A stretch of 64,000 nucleotides of DNA from Zoroaster sp. YZ-2022 (GCA_029582265.1 CM055828.1:13055777-13119776); one strand, 5' to 3'; positions 15,101 through 24,990 are shown, counted from the first letter of the stretch. Translations and numbers: made by a program. Notes: generated from the letters alone by a model not told the origin.

Positions 15101-18100
15101 GCCTTGGAGTCAGAGAAACTTGAGTCAAGAAACTGGACACCAGAGTCAGTAAATCACACACGACAAAAATAAATCAACGGTCACCAAGCTTAAAAGGCAG
15201 TTTTTTGCATGACTCTTATTGCACATATCATATCAATTGCACGGAGGCTGGCAATAAACAAATGTTAACTCCCCATAGATATAATGTACAAGTGCAGTCT
15301 TTACTCTTCTTAAATGTCTGTTAAAAATCAATATTTGGTGCAGTGCTTGGGAAAAAAAATCATCCCATCCACAGCCAGTTCTGCAAAATCTTTTGCAAGT
15401 CTTTGAACTATGTTCCATTACAAAAAATAATTACAAAAGGAACATCTGCTTTCTCCTTTTGACCTGAAAGTTAAACTACCCCGCTAATCATTCCACAAAT
15501 GGTTTCTTGTTTAAATGATTTGCTCTTACGCATCATTTAAGACACTTGAAAGGAATAATACACCACCAGTAATAAGCCTAATAAACATACACATACAAGA
15601 GTTGTAACCTCCAGTTCTTTTCAGAACTAATTACTACTCAATTAGAGAATTTCACATGGTGTCACCGCAAACTTATTCCTTTTACCATGCAAAGCTACAA
15701 TATTAAATACACTTTTTAAAGATCTGAAATCGTTCTTCGTGAAAACTGAGCACTCATTGAAACTCTGACAGTTTTGTGTCTAACAAGATAGCTCTTGATT
15801 CTTAAATGGTGTGAACACTGTTGGTAATTCCCCCCCCCCCACCAAAAAAAAAAAAACTGAACAGCTTTCTTGGTTTAAGTTGGTAATAGTACCAAACATC
15901 CCGAGGAAATTTGTTCATCTGACATGTTATCATTTTCAAGAAAATGTGAATACAAATTCAAATCTGAAATGGATCCTAGCTGTGATCCACTTTCCACATT
16001 TGAAGGCATACATCCAAACAAATCTGAATGCATTTTCAATGTTTTCTCGTGGATAGCGTTAAAACATTCACAGGTTGGTTTTTATAAATATCTCTTGATT
16101 CTTATTCAGTATGGATGCATTTATAGACATTCTACCAATGGTTTACAACCCCCCCCCCCCCCCTTTTTGTGCATGCACATTCCAACTTATTACAAATGGT
16201 GTATACTGCCTTTATAACTAAGCTACCACATTTGTGATTTTCCAATATGGTTTGCACGGTCTCCTAGTCAGACTATCAAGCTGCAATAGTAAACAGTGTT
16301 ATTTCAAAATCCAAAACAAAAATTAATAACAAATTGAGATAACTTATGTTTTCAACAAAAACACCAAAAAAAAACCATGCCTGACCTCTATTTATCAAAA
16401 TTAGTTATTAACTATGTAAATTTGTGTGATGAAAGAATGAATGTATACAATATAATAAAGAGAAGAAATAAAGAGAGACAAACTGTGATATGACCTCTTG
16501 TTCAATGTACATCTTCCAGTAGCGTCCGGAGTTGGTGAATGATGCAATCAGTAGCTCGTAGAGCGGGCGGGCTTTATCCACTGGTTGGCTCTGAGAAGCA
16601 AACCAAACAAATAATAATTGATCTGCGGCTAATTTCACCGAGCTGCTAAGCACACAAATTTGCTTAGCACATAAAAGATATGCTTAGCAAAAGAAATAGG
16701 TTACCAGCAAATTTGTCATGTAATGCATATTGCTTCTAGCCGGCTCTTGGCTAAATTCTGCTTTGCAGATAAATTAAGCACTATTTCCTGCTTAGCAGGC
16801 CATTGAAACTGGGCCCAGTTGATCAGGATTCTTCTTTTTTTCTGGTTTTATTTTCACTGGATTTTTCAATGTAAAAGAAGCCTTCCAGGGATTTGCCACA
16901 ATCAAACACCGATTCAGATGAGTTTTAACTTAAAATAAAAGGCAACAGATTATTATTTTTGTTTTAAATTGCTGATTATACTGTGTGTGTGTATATATAT
17001 CAAAGCCTCTGATATATATATAAAATAAGACAAAAGGGAGGTTTGTATACAGTAGGGAACCCGTTTTGTAGTTTTTCAGGAGAAAAAAACAAAATTGTCA
17101 CTGGGCTACATCTGGAGGAGTTTCCATTCAGCGGCGTCGTAAATATGGTAAGGCGTCGCAATAGCAAATGAGCCATGAATATATTTTCATCTGGTTTACA
17201 TACACTAATACACTAATACACTATGTCCGTTTCATCAACTATGGCCTATTCAGCAGGCACAACACTGTGCAAACAAACAGACCAACTCTCAGAAACGGGT
17301 TCCCGCGGTCATGCTGGCAGCAACCATCCATAAGAACAATGGACCGGTCATTTTACCCAGACCACAGTTCATTTTTCTACCACAAGTGTAACGCGAGAAG
17401 CAGCCAAGGGGAGGACTCTTCTGCTGACTTAGTTGTGGATGTGGGGATAAACATGAAAATGACTGGCGGAGTTCAATTGCTGTGAATTTACTTCAACCTT
17501 AACCCTAAGTCCCTAGGCCCATTTGCCCACCTGAATCCTCCAAAATCCTTCAGTAGTGTTTCTAATCTGTGATACATGTACATGGCCAGGGACCCTCCCT
17601 GCATGCATGGAGCAATAAACATGGAAAGGCTAGTATGCCTAATAACCTCAATCCTCCAAAATCCTTCACTTTAGCAAAGAGCATGTAGCATGTAACCTCA
17701 ATCCTTCAAAATCCTTCAAAATCCTTCACTTTAGCAAAAAGGATTTCTGAGGATTTGGGAAGGTTTAGGGTTAAACCCTTACAAGCATTTCAAAGACACC
17801 CTGCTTGAATGCAACACAACACGCCAACAGAAAAGTGTGCAGCCTGCTCAATGCAACAAGATCCACTAGCTAGAACAATGGTTCTTTTGTTTTCTGCTGC
17901 GGGCAACCAGATGTAAAAATCCTGTTTACAGTTGTTACATCATGTTGCTCTATTAAAGCATGGTCAGGGTTTGGTAAAATTTGTAGCTTTGCATGGTGAA
18001 GAGGATAAGTAAGACTAATTGCGGTGACACCATGTGAAATTCTCAATTGAGTAATAATTAGTTCTGAAAAGAACTGGAGGTTACAACTCGACGTTTCGAT

Positions 18101-18766
18101 CAGTATGCTCATTCTCCCAAGGACGATCAGAGCATACTGATCGAAACGTCGAGTTGTAACCTCCAGTTCTTTTCAGAACTAATTACTACTCAATTGAGAA
18201 TTTCACATGGTGTCACCGCAATTAGTCTTACTTATGGTTAGGGTTTAAAAATATATTGTCTGAGAAGCCTTTGCCGTTTGCATAATATGCACATGGTTAT
18301 CTAATCGACTGCCGATTTTTACCAACAATATCTGTCTGTGTGTCTGTGTGTAAAAAGCAGGATTTGACCCGTTTTGGCCAGTGAACCACTACTCTTCCAT
18401 AATGACAGATTTCTTTTTAAAAGCTTTACAACCCTTCTGAAGAAAGCAACCCATTTACGTAACCCCTTCTTAAAACTAAGCGACCTCTGTACCAACAGAA
18501 ACCTCTTTGGTACACTAACCCTACCCATCAATTAAACAGCACCGATAGACCAACAGGGTACTACTCATTACCTGGTGGCCTTACCCAGTTCTCTGCATTG
18601 CTAAGACTTAGGGCCAAATCCGGATCTGTCAATTCCAAAAAGGGTCAATCTATTGGTGCCTTACCTGTGCCTCTCTGAGAAGTATGCTCCATGCGTCCGT
18701 GTCGTACTTGTACATCTCTATTTTCTTCTGTGCCTTCTTCACCTTTTCAGGGATGTACCCCCAGCC
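1474..18766 (-). CDS. CSTF3: CSTF3 (cleavage stimulation factor subunit 3, CstF-77), partial, ten exons
   Basis: Ten minus-strand exons join in frame into about 367 codons that closely follow animal CstF-77. This is the HAT-repeat scaffold of the nuclear cleavage stimulation factor, which binds CstF-64 and CstF-50 and helps define pre-mRNA 3' ends. In transcript order: 18766-18665, 16590-16495, 8334-8302, 6455-6256, 5634-5508, 4724-4647, 4185-4023, 3605-3496, 3015-2899, 1548-1474. All junctions have AG acceptors and GT donors, and the phases agree (0, 0, 0, 0, 2, 0, 0, 1, 0, 0 on entry). The part seen covers the HAT-N domain and the start of HAT-C, ending at the conserved [11 protein letters not shown]. 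The rest of HAT-C and the proline-rich tail lie left of position 1. The first coding exon is not firmly identified: the first exon seen begins [13 protein letters not shown], where the vertebrate protein has about a dozen earlier residues. The host-gene assignment is secure. Confidence 0.95.
1823..2239. other. CpG-richer island of unknown nature in a CSTF3 intron
   Basis: This part of the intron has repeated motifs of the form tatacacgca / ctaaacacgcat and palindromic acacgccacacgtggcgtg, including an E-box CACGTG. Overlapping open frames exist on both strands, but neither looks like a known protein. It resembles a transposon remnant more than a gene. Confidence 0.3.
2899..3015 (-). CDS. CSTF3: CSTF3 exon
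   Basis: A 117-nt, 39-codon exon: [20 protein letters not shown] then [16 protein letters not shown]. Just upstream of its acceptor (higher coordinates) sits a nonamer repeat whose every copy contains CTGAT, a branch-point-like pentamer, followed by a long GGCT tetranucleotide tract. Confidence 0.95.
3042..3105. repeat. 9-bp tandem repeat next to a CSTF3 acceptor
   Basis: Seven copies of a nonamer (gtatcagat on plus, ctgatacat in the transcript sense) begin about 32 bases upstream of the acceptor of exon 2899-3015. Each copy holds CTGAT, which fits the metazoan branch-point consensus CTRAY. Confidence 0.9.
3105..3350. repeat. GGCT tetranucleotide microsatellite with degenerate GGTT extension
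   Basis: About 18 uninterrupted ggct units (3105-3178) followed by degenerate ggtt/gttt units to about 3350, intronic. On the minus strand it reads as an artefactual Ser-Gln-Pro-Ala repeat. Confidence 0.95.
3496..3605 (-). CDS. CSTF3: CSTF3 exon
   Basis: A 110-nt exon completing Val, then [20 protein letters not shown] and SSKSFAEKG. This is the start of HAT-C and is strongly conserved. The acceptor is tgtctgcag and the donor is GGC|GTAAGT. Confidence 0.95.
4023..4185 (-). CDS. CSTF3: CSTF3 exon
   Basis: A 163-nt exon: [12 protein letters not shown], then [19 protein letters not shown] and [12 protein letters not shown] plus the first base of a Val codon. It spans the linker between HAT-N and HAT-C. 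The acceptor is cctctcttag and the donor is AGAG|GTGACA. Confidence 0.95.
4647..4724 (-). CDS. CSTF3: CSTF3 exon
   Basis: A 78-nt, 26-codon exon: [16 protein letters not shown] then [10 protein letters not shown], phase 0-0. The donor is AAG|GT followed by an unbroken A tract, so it lacks the G at +5 and may be a weaker 5' splice site. The acceptor is tttttcag. Confidence 0.94.
4771..5390. mobile_element. MITE of the GGTACAACATTGGT family
   Basis: Starts aaagggaaggtacatcattg and ends attttgtaccttcccttatt, giving inverted ends. Inside are the recurrent blocks tttcatcacaataggtgctc and ttttgagaaaacaatg. Related copies are at about 5680-5950, 44495-44960, 50855-51175 and 52640-52950. Confidence 0.7.
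5508..5634 (-). CDS. CSTF3: CSTF3 exon
   Basis: A 127-nt exon completing the split Ala codon, then 42 codons with [19 protein letters not shown] and [18 protein letters not shown]. The acceptor has a long T tract (tttttttttag). The donor AAT|GTACGT is usable. Confidence 0.95.
5680..5950. mobile_element. MITE of the GGTACAACATTGGT family
   Basis: Begins gaaggtacaacattagtttt and ends ccaatgttgtaccttccctt. It shares the heat of internal blocks (ttcgtcacaatagatgctca) with the copy at 4771. It lies in the CSTF3 intron between exons 6256 and 5634. Confidence 0.7.
6256..6455 (-). CDS. CSTF3: CSTF3 exon
   Basis: A 200-nt exon entering in phase 0 and leaving with two bases of an Ala codon (GC|T). 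It encodes [19 protein letters not shown], then [17 protein letters not shown] and [14 protein letters not shown], the core of HAT-N. The acceptor is preceded by a C-rich tract (ccccccaccacaag) and the donor is GC|GTAAGT. Confidence 0.95.
6456..8301. other. CSTF3 intron, no feature recognised
   Basis: A 1.8-kb AT-rich intron between the 200-nt and 33-nt exons. I see no coding similarity, tandem repeat or clear terminal inverted repeat. Confidence 0.5.
8302..8334 (-). CDS. CSTF3: CSTF3 micro-exon, 33 nt
   Basis: A small exon of exactly 11 codons encodes [11 protein letters not shown], bridging the ...YIEQE and LFQRCL segments that are continuous in vertebrate CSTF3. The acceptor is tctttcag and the donor is AAG|GTGAGTGG. 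An 8.2-kb intron lies upstream and a 1.8-kb intron downstream, so this tiny exon is isolated in repeat-rich DNA. Confidence 0.9.
9658..10007. mobile_element. MITE with TCTCTGG-type inverted ends
   Basis: The left end aaaaagtctctggtttttgg is inverted at the right as accagagacttttttttaag. The interior contains gatccagcaattttggctgc and catacccctat. Related sequence recurs at about 37030-37420 and 60090-60325, defining a dispersed family. Confidence 0.6.
10860..11010 (-). mobile_element. tRNA-derived SINE, degraded, minus orientation
   Basis: Read on the minus strand it has the body of the SINE described at 40146: acttgtgttctgatgg, a B-box-like gtgggttcaagtactgg and acttgtgtccttgagcaaga. The head is diverged. 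Confidence 0.6.
11565..11727. mobile_element. Small palindromic element
   Basis: Outer arms catacttcacgc / gcgtgaagtat and inner arms gcgaatgattc / gcgaatcattc in inverted order suggest a MITE of about 160 bp in the long CSTF3 intron. Confidence 0.45.
12449..12675. mobile_element. Near-perfect palindromic MITE
   Basis: Two arms of about 100 bp are inverse copies with a short centre (about 12550-12570). The outer ends are actgagcatcaaaagaaact and its inverse. It contains no ORF. The ends resemble those of the element at 49300 (cagcaaaagaaacgtcaccc). Confidence 0.85.
13328..13541. mobile_element. TTAA-flanked MITE, family A
   Basis: TTAACACTAACCACCCC at the left and gggggttagggttaa at the right. 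The interior has caacagcagtgtttgttgga, also found in the longer copy at 23428. Confidence 0.75.
14141..14375. mobile_element. TTAA MITE, family B (degraded right end)
   Basis: Starts ttaacccttctactactaca and carries gggtcaaaatctgtcaaaat, matching the complete copy at 38528. The right end is less clear (gactgatttggacctctata). Confidence 0.7.
14545..14727. mobile_element. Small element with ggttgaaattaa ends
   Basis: The left gcggttgaaattaacg is inverted at the right as aattaatttcaacccctgc, about 180 bp apart, with a cactagtggt palindrome inside. No coding capacity. Confidence 0.55.
15601..15700. repeat. Penelope-like tail repeat, partial copy
   Basis: Contains gagttgtaacctccagttct, ttcagaactaattactactc and cacatggtgtcaccgcaa, the same block as at 18130 and 23712, but lacks the hairpin part. 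Confidence 0.6.
15820..16225. repeat. Dispersed repeat with poly-C tracts
   Basis: Two C homopolymers (about 15830 and 16149) border a block with caaatctgaatgcattttc, acattcacaggttggtttt and cattctaccaatggt, which recurs near 43470, 46770, 50150 and 52950. Confidence 0.45.
16495..16590 (-). CDS. CSTF3: CSTF3 exon
   Basis: A 96-nt exon of 32 codons, phase 0-0. It encodes [14 protein letters not shown] and [12 protein letters not shown], the second HAT repeat with its aromatic W-Y signature. The acceptor tctcag is good. The donor GAG|GTCATA is weak because it lacks the usual A at +3, but it keeps the reading frame to the next exon. Confidence 0.93.
16620..16815. repeat. Degenerate TGCTTAGCA repeat block
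   Basis: Repeated ttgcttagca, gctgctaagc and tgcttagcaggccattgaaa, ending near ctgggcccag. A similar block is at about 48780-48960. Probably a decayed MITE. Confidence 0.45.
17499..17774. mobile_element. TTAA-flanked MITE, family A
   Basis: TTAACCCTAAGTCCCTAGG at the left and ggtttagggttaa at the right, with TTAA on both edges. The interior has four near-copies of aatcctccaaaatccttca. Confidence 0.75.
18006..18234. repeat. Head-to-head pair of Penelope-like hairpin repeats
   Basis: Two arms of about 105 bp (18006-18110 and 18130-18234) are near-perfect inverse copies. Each has gatcagagcatactgatc, a 6-bp-stem hairpin, followed by GAAACGTCGAG and the common tail ending cacatggtgtcaccgcaa. The hairpin-GAAAC layout is typical of untranslated ends of Penelope-like elements; family assignment is inference. 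Confidence 0.65.
18665..18766 (-). CDS. CSTF3: CSTF3 exon (first one clearly identified)
   Basis: A 102-nt, phase 0-0 exon encodes [13 protein letters not shown] and continues through [13 protein letters not shown], the first HAT repeat of CstF-77. The acceptor is ...caaacag and the donor is CAG|GTAAGG, close to consensus. The residues before YIPEKVKKA are lineage-specific, so an upstream start exon is required; no ATG lies in frame here. Confidence 0.93.
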
Positions 18767-19163
18767 CTGTTTGACCAAAAGCAATAACAAGATACAGTCA
18801 AGTCATCTTCCACAGTTATTGGACCCTTATTGCTCCCATCTGTCTGGTGCCCGGACGACAAATGAAGAAACTTCATTTGTTGATTTGTACATTTAAACAA
18901 AATCTTTTACAAATTGAAGTAAAATTTTGTTTAATAACATTGCTTGGCAATGATGAATTCATCTGTTTGTTCTGTTGGAAAAAATAACCATGCAGCCCTG
19001 AAATTTCACAGAAGTCCATGGCCTTCGTTGTCATGGTCTTGCTTTGGTGCACCTTAAAATTTCTCTTTTTGAAAGTGATTATGTCATTTAAACATACTAC
19101 TTATTTATTATATCTGATCAATAAGCCTTATCAGAATTGCTGCGCAAATACGCATCGACTTTG

Positions 19164-20022
19164 TTAACCCCTTGCAGATGGCTGACGGCCATTGCCGCGG
19201 CTTGCAGAGAGGCCACTGGACGTGTATAGCCGCATTCAAGCACGTACGCATTCCAGCTGCAGTTGGTTTACTTTCACCAGAGTTTCGCCTTGAATAGAAA
19301 TCTTCAAGAAGGCTGATCGTTTGGTGAACCATATTGTTCTTGAATGAGAGTGTTATATAATAGATTGGGCTTTCAAGGGCTTTCTGGACACAGCGCTTTC
19401 AAGAGCTTTCTGAACAGCACTTTCAATTACACTATGGGGGGACTTCGCGTGCGATAAATAGGGTATGCCCGGTTTAGCTTGCCCACTTATTGTTCGGTCT
19501 ATACGCTCGGCTGAACAGCGCGGTGTAATTATGCACAGTGCTGTCACTTCTATACACGATGGCTTCAAGTGAAAATGAAGATACTGTCACAGCAACCAGT
19601 GGTTCAGATTGTGAATCTTTTTCTGAACAAACTTCAGATATTGAAAGTAGTGCCAGTGATTCTGACATAAATGTGCCGTTCGTGAGACTTCTGTTTTTAC
19701 TAAATAAAAAAATATTTGATAGTATCCAGAGGAGGTTATTAGAAAATAACTATATTGTACACCATTTCCAGAAGCTCTAATACTTATCGATATAAGTACC
19801 ATATATATACAATAAGTGAAATATAAAACACGGGTAGTCGTGTACATGTACACGTAGTTGTAAAATCTCTGTATACCAGCACCCTATCCACGGCCGGGTT
19901 CGACCCGGCGCTCCACGGCCCACAGATGTTTCTTGGTTGGCCACACCGCCTTCACTCAGTAAAAAATAATATCGGCAAAATGCCCAGCAGTCCATAATAT
20001 TGCGCCGTACGCAAGGAGTTAA
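19164..20022. mobile_element. Internally deleted piggyBac-type transposon
   Basis: Flanked by TTAA on both sides. The left end reads TTAACCCCTTGCAGATGGC and the right end, inverted, TTAACTCCTTGCGTACGGC. At about 0.86 kb it is far too short for a full transposase (about 550-600 codons). It keeps a promoter-like CpG-containing leader and the start of an acidic, Ser-rich ORF at 19559. Confidence 0.75.
19559..19780 (+). pseudogene. piggyBac transposase N-terminal remnant
   Basis: The ORF starts MASSENEDTVTATSGSDC and continues SFSEQTSDIESSASDSD before degenerating into low-information sequence after INVPF. Acidic Ser-rich N-termini are usual in piggyBac transposases. No catalytic Asp region is present, so it cannot be active. 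The call rests mainly on the TTAA and inverted-end context. Confidence 0.5.
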
Positions 20023-20910
20023 ACAACCTCGCAATAGACTGCTCTATGGACTGTGTAAGTCTCGCGATGAAAAGGTCACCATTGACTTTCGGGCACCTCT
20101 GAGCCATCAGCTATGGGAGGTTAAAGCGTTTATAATTTTGTATGATTGTTATTTTTGTCACATCACCTTTTTTCCACCCCAAAAACATATTGATGGAATG
20201 ATTACATTTCAAACTTACAATGTAATAAATAAAATATTAAAAAAGCTTGGAAACTTTCGAGAAAATGAAGAAATAATGCTTGACCTCCAACGTCCGGTTC
20301 AGAGTGTCAAATTGTGAATTTAGGCTGACTGTATTACGCACACCGTGTTCGAATGCACTGACAAACAGAAGTTACATGTAGGTAATATTTTAAATTGGGA
20401 TAAGTGCTTCGTTACGTAGCGTGAAAACAGACCCTGTATCACATGGACATACCTCAACCAAGTAACTCCTGTCTTTCATTGATGCCTGTACATTTCCCCT
20501 GATAATTTTGAGATCAGAGACACAAACAAACCGAAGAACCCTGCAACAATTAACTGCGTTTTCACTTTTTCTTGCCAATTTCGATCCGTCCTTTACATAA
20601 TTTAACCAATATTGTTTACAATTTACAAAATGTAAACCAAGCTTTTATTAAGTCAAACAATATTCAATGGATGAAATTTATTAAAACAGCACAATAAAGT
20701 TCTTTTCATAAAACATTTGCACACAATACACGTTGTAAATGCTATGCGAGGTGCCCGGAAGTCAAGATTCTCGCGAAAAAATTAGTACCCTTGCAAGATT
20801 GTGTACAAAGTCAATGTTCCCCCGATTTTTTGTTGATATGTTGTAAGTTTTTTTTACGTATTATGACAACATTATGGAGAATTTTTCTTTGAAATTGGTT
20901 AGATATAATA

Positions 20911-22632
20911 ATCGACCCTTGTGACAACTCGACCTAAAAAAAACTCGACTCGTGAGACAACTCAACCCTCGTGACAACTTGACCCTCGTGACAACTCGAC
21001 CCACGAGACAACTCGACCCATGAGACAACTCGACCCACGAGACAACTCGACCCAAGAGACAACTCAATAGACAACTCAACCCAAATTATCATTGTTTAGA
21101 AGTGGATCATCATTTTCCCTCGAAAAAACATTGATCACTAGGCTTATTCTAGCACCAAGTATGGCTCAAATTCTAGTACAAATTCAATCATTTCCCCTGT
21201 GATACACACGCTGGTGAAATGAGTTTTTATGACTTGAAGTTACGTTAATTCATGCAACGGTGGATTGCTTTACGGACGCGCTCTTATAATTTGTATTATT
21301 CAAATAATAAAACAAAAAGGCCTATAAAATCAATGACAATAGGCAAAAGCATATAATTAGGCCCTACACATTTTTAAAACGTGTTCATGCCCATTGCTGG
21401 TGCCGGCTTTTCTCCCTCTCCCCTGCGAGATGCGAGATATAAAATTGTAGATTTAAAATTATTTTCAAAATTGTTATAAAACGTGTTTTACCGATAAATA
21501 ATTTCCTGAATCAGAATGATCCTTGATTTCATTATAGAAACAAAAACAAATTCTTTGAAAAGTGAAAAAAAATCAGTAGCGCCTAAATGACTGGAACATT
21601 ATTTACTGTAAAACCATGCTTCTTATTTTGAAAAATGTGTGATCTGATAAAAAAAAATGAGAAAATGTTTGGAAAATAACACGATTTGGCCTGTGCGTTG
21701 GACATGCGTCCCTTTCTGGCGAATTTCAACCCTTTTTCATTCAAGTTAATACCCGATTCATTCAGCAAAAAGATACATTCAAATTCATAAGTCGCTGCGC
21801 ATTCGTCTAACCCAACTCAGCGCATTCTGGAAAGATTGTTGTATCTGACCGCCACTTTTAAAGGTTTTTGGGGGAATTTTTTTGCAGCCACTAACTAGTT
21901 AAAAAATTATTCTATCGATTTTTCGGGGTACAGAAAGCAAAAACTATCTTTAAAATCCACTTTTATGATGGTTTTCGGACTTTATATCCCTTCTAAAAAC
22001 ATCCTCCCCTTCAGAAAATAGAAGGATCCTATTATAGTTGCCACTGTGCATGTACAATGACTGTGTTGGTCACTGACAAAGGAGTTGACAAGACCAGACT
22101 GACATGACTGAGGAAGTCATCGTATACCAAAAATGCCCGATTTTTCATGAAATAAATATCCTGGAATAATTTGAAGTATATGTCCATCATCATCCATATG
22201 TTCTCCACCTTAGTGGGTAGGTAAGATTACATTATTGGTTATATTGAATGAGAAAAAGTGGCGGTCGGATACGACATTCTACCCCGCGTTCTCAATTGAC
22301 TCACTGCATCAATCCTTCCCACAGCACAAGAAAAAAAGGGGGTCGAAGTGTCACAAGGGTCATATTATCACATAAAGGGTTGAGTTATCACATAAAGGGT
22401 CGAGTTATCACATAAAGGGTCGAGTTATCACATAAAGGGTCGAGTTATCACATAAAGGGTCGAGTTATCACATAAAGGGTCGAGTTATCACATAAAGGGT
22501 TGAGTTGTCACAAGGATCGAGAGTTGTCACAAGGATCGAGAGTTGTCACAAGGGTCGAGTTGTCTCGTGGGTCGAGTTGTCTCATGGGTCGAGATGTCTG
22601 TGTCAAGTTGTCACAAGGGTCGAGATGTCTTA
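20911..22632. mobile_element. Transposon-like unit with inverted minisatellite arms
   Basis: The left arm (20911-21083) is about ten copies of a 17-bp unit acaactcgacccacgag. The right arm (about 22356-22632) has the same unit in inverse (gggtcgagttgtctcgtgg) after eight copies of a 20-bp variant gggtcgagttatcacataaa. The 1.3-kb core holds another inverted pair (gtatctgaccgccactttt at 21841; inverse at 22254). No transposase-like ORF seen. Confidence 0.7.
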
Positions 22633-22659
22633 TGACCATCAGTCATGCCACTAACGCAC

Positions 22660-22745
22660 CACTATGGCATAATGGTACAGTCCACATACGTTGCAAAAGC
22701 AACATGGCGGACAATACTGATGTGTCAGAGATGAAGCTGTTTTAG
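22660..22745 (+). repeat. Solo copy of a promoter-like transposon end
   Basis: Contains cataatggtacagt, acgttgcaaaagcaac and ATGGCGGACAATACTGATG, matching the ends of the large palindromic element at 25846-29380. The ATG (22704) opens only a 14-codon ORF. Confidence 0.6.
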
Positions 22746-23427
22746 CGCTTTTCTGAGTGATGTATGTGCCATTATTAATTACAATTTACACTCTTTTGAT
22801 TTGATTGTTGTCTTTACGACTTTATGTTTATAAGCTTATTTATTAATATTAAGAGCTACGTTATTCTTAAGAATTACATGTACATGAAACACTGATTTAA
22901 CACTAAAAAGAGGTCCTACTAATAGGGGGGACAATGAAAATTGTTTAAATTGCTTTATAGGAAGTTATGTTGGAATTTTTCTTAAAGGGCTTGGTGAGTA
23001 GATTACAGAACACTTAATTTTAAAAATTGGTCAAGCCGTTACCAAGTTATGGTCCGATAAAGATTTCAGAATGTGCTGTTTCCCTAGACAACAAATGTCA
23101 ACAAAGCAACAATAAACAACAAATGTTTTTATACCATCTCATTTATTTTATTTACACCTATCAAGCATCTCAATTCACCTTTTCTTGTATGTACAATTGT
23201 ATGCTGCCTATATTTGTCATATCAGTGGGTTTTTTCCAGAGGATACATCACATTATGAAGATATACAATGTAGCTCACTAAAAAAGCCTTAAAGTGCCAA
23301 AACGGGCCTTTTTTAAGCTGAAATCAGTCAATTCTCATAATTTGCATATTTTAAGTATCCTTTTCATAATGATTGTAGAGGATCTTGTGAATCATTTTGC
23401 ATATTCTGAGTCTTTGGTTACTCATAT

Positions 23428-24194
23428 TTAACCCTAACCACCCCAGACCCATCACACTCCAACAGAAGGTTTTGTTGGATTTTGACTGGTTGAGGACTGT
23501 GAACTTAGCTAAGCTGTTGGACTATGATGGGTTGAGTACCAATGGCGTACAGTAATGCTGTTGGATTTTGATTGAGTGAGGATGGTGGTTCTACTAGCAT
23601 GCAACATTGTTGGACTTTGAGTGGAGAGAGTGTGTGTATGCAACCTGCTGTAATAAACAACTGATAAAGGCAAATATTGTACTTGGCATTGTATCTAACA
23701 TCATACAACTACTGAGGACGATCAGAGCATACTGATCGAAACGTCGAGTTGTACCACCAGTTCTTTTCAGAACTAATTACTACTCAATTGAGATTCCACA
23801 TGGTGTCACCGCAATTAGTCTTACTTATCATCCTCACCATGCAAAGCTACAAGTTTTACCTATCATACAACTAGAACCTACCATTTATTCCATAGGGTGT
23901 TTTACTTTTTGTATAGTTGAGTTTTTAGCCTGAAAACAACAGTTGGATTATGATGGGTTGAGTACTGTAAGACTCCATTGTTCAAACTTTACTTTGGGCC
24001 ATGTGTACCCACTCAATCAAAATCCAACAGCATAGAGCCTGTTGGAGTATGATGGGTTGAGGACTGTTCCTGTAAGTGTACTGTTTGTGTTTGATGGGTT
24101 GAGTACTGCAGACTATGGTGGGTTAGTACATGGTGTTGGAGTTTGTTAGGTTGAGGTAGCATTCTAGTAGAAATGCCTAGGAGGTTAGGGTTAA
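23428..24194. mobile_element. TTAA-flanked MITE, family A, long copy with nested insert
   Basis: TTAACCCTAACCACCCC at the left and gaggttagggttaa at the right. The interior is a degenerate array of gttggattttgattgagtg-like units. A Penelope-like repeat (about 23712-23870) is nested inside, so the MITE is older than that insertion. Confidence 0.75.
23712..23870 (+). repeat. Penelope-like hairpin repeat
   Basis: CTGAGGAC, then the hairpin gatcag-agcata-ctgatc, then GAAACGTCGAGTTGT, then the tail ttcagaactaattactactc and ccatgcaaagctacaa. The best-preserved copy of the hairpin block. Confidence 0.65.
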
Positions 24195-24879
24195 AGTACA
24201 AATGTGTTCCAAGCTGAGAACATTAATGGTTGTTGTGTAAAACTGGCATAAATTTGGGTTTAAACACCAAATTTTCCTTTTTTTGCTCTGGAGACTAAGT
24301 CCGGCTAATTAAATATGCAAAAATGTCATAAGTTAAGTTCTGTCAATCCTATTCCACTCAAATTTGGTCAGTGAGTAAACATTTGGATACCAATATACTC
24401 AAAGTAAAAGAAAAAAAATTATAAATAATTTCACAGGTAATTTAGGGTCAAAAGCCTTTCTTTTCAATAAGCTAATTGTATGCATAATGTTATAAATAAT
24501 GACAATAATTTATAAATCTTGACAATTTATAAATCTTGACAATAATTTCAAATCTCCATTGTCCCAGTCCCACTTCAAAGCAAATGATGTGCATGATCCA
24601 GTCAAAAAGTATGAATTGTCGCTTTTTTTTAATTTTTTAATTTTTTTTAAAGTAAATTTATGTGAGGCCAGTGATATTTTAAAAAATCATTCAAACTTTA
24701 AAAAAAAAATATATTTTTTTTTTTACTTTACCATAGCTCTTATCTCCAAATTTAATAATCTGTAAAGTTGTTTTTGGGGGCAAATTGCATGAAAAAGCAA
24801 AAAGTTCAAAATGATTTGCAGTTTGCCCATTGATTTGTGCACTGTGTTTTTTTCCCCATTGTTTATCCAAAAAAAGTGG

Positions 24880-24990
24880 CCTACTGCACATGCGCTGCAC
24901 GATCGTATTTCAGACGCTATGCATGCAATCCTCACACCACAAGTAGCCTACTGCACATGCGCCTTACAATCGTATTGCAAACGCTATAGT
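24880..24990. repeat. Tandem duplication, about 64-bp unit
   Basis: cctactgcacatgcgc with acgatcgtatttcagacgct, then cctactgcacatgcgc with caatcgtattgcaaacgct, a two-copy direct repeat. Confidence 0.7.

Noticed and set aside
17168..17485. 105-codon plus ORF in a CSTF3 intron
   Set aside because: No similarity I recognise, no splice or promoter context, and it ends at the edge of a TTAA MITE.
22356..22632. CRISPR-like or telomere-like repeats
   Set aside because: Head-to-tail 17-20 bp units without spacers, mirrored by the inverse array at 20.9 kb.
24559..24935. Overlapping ORFs around poly-T and poly-A tracts
   Set aside because: Low-complexity translations; no domain.
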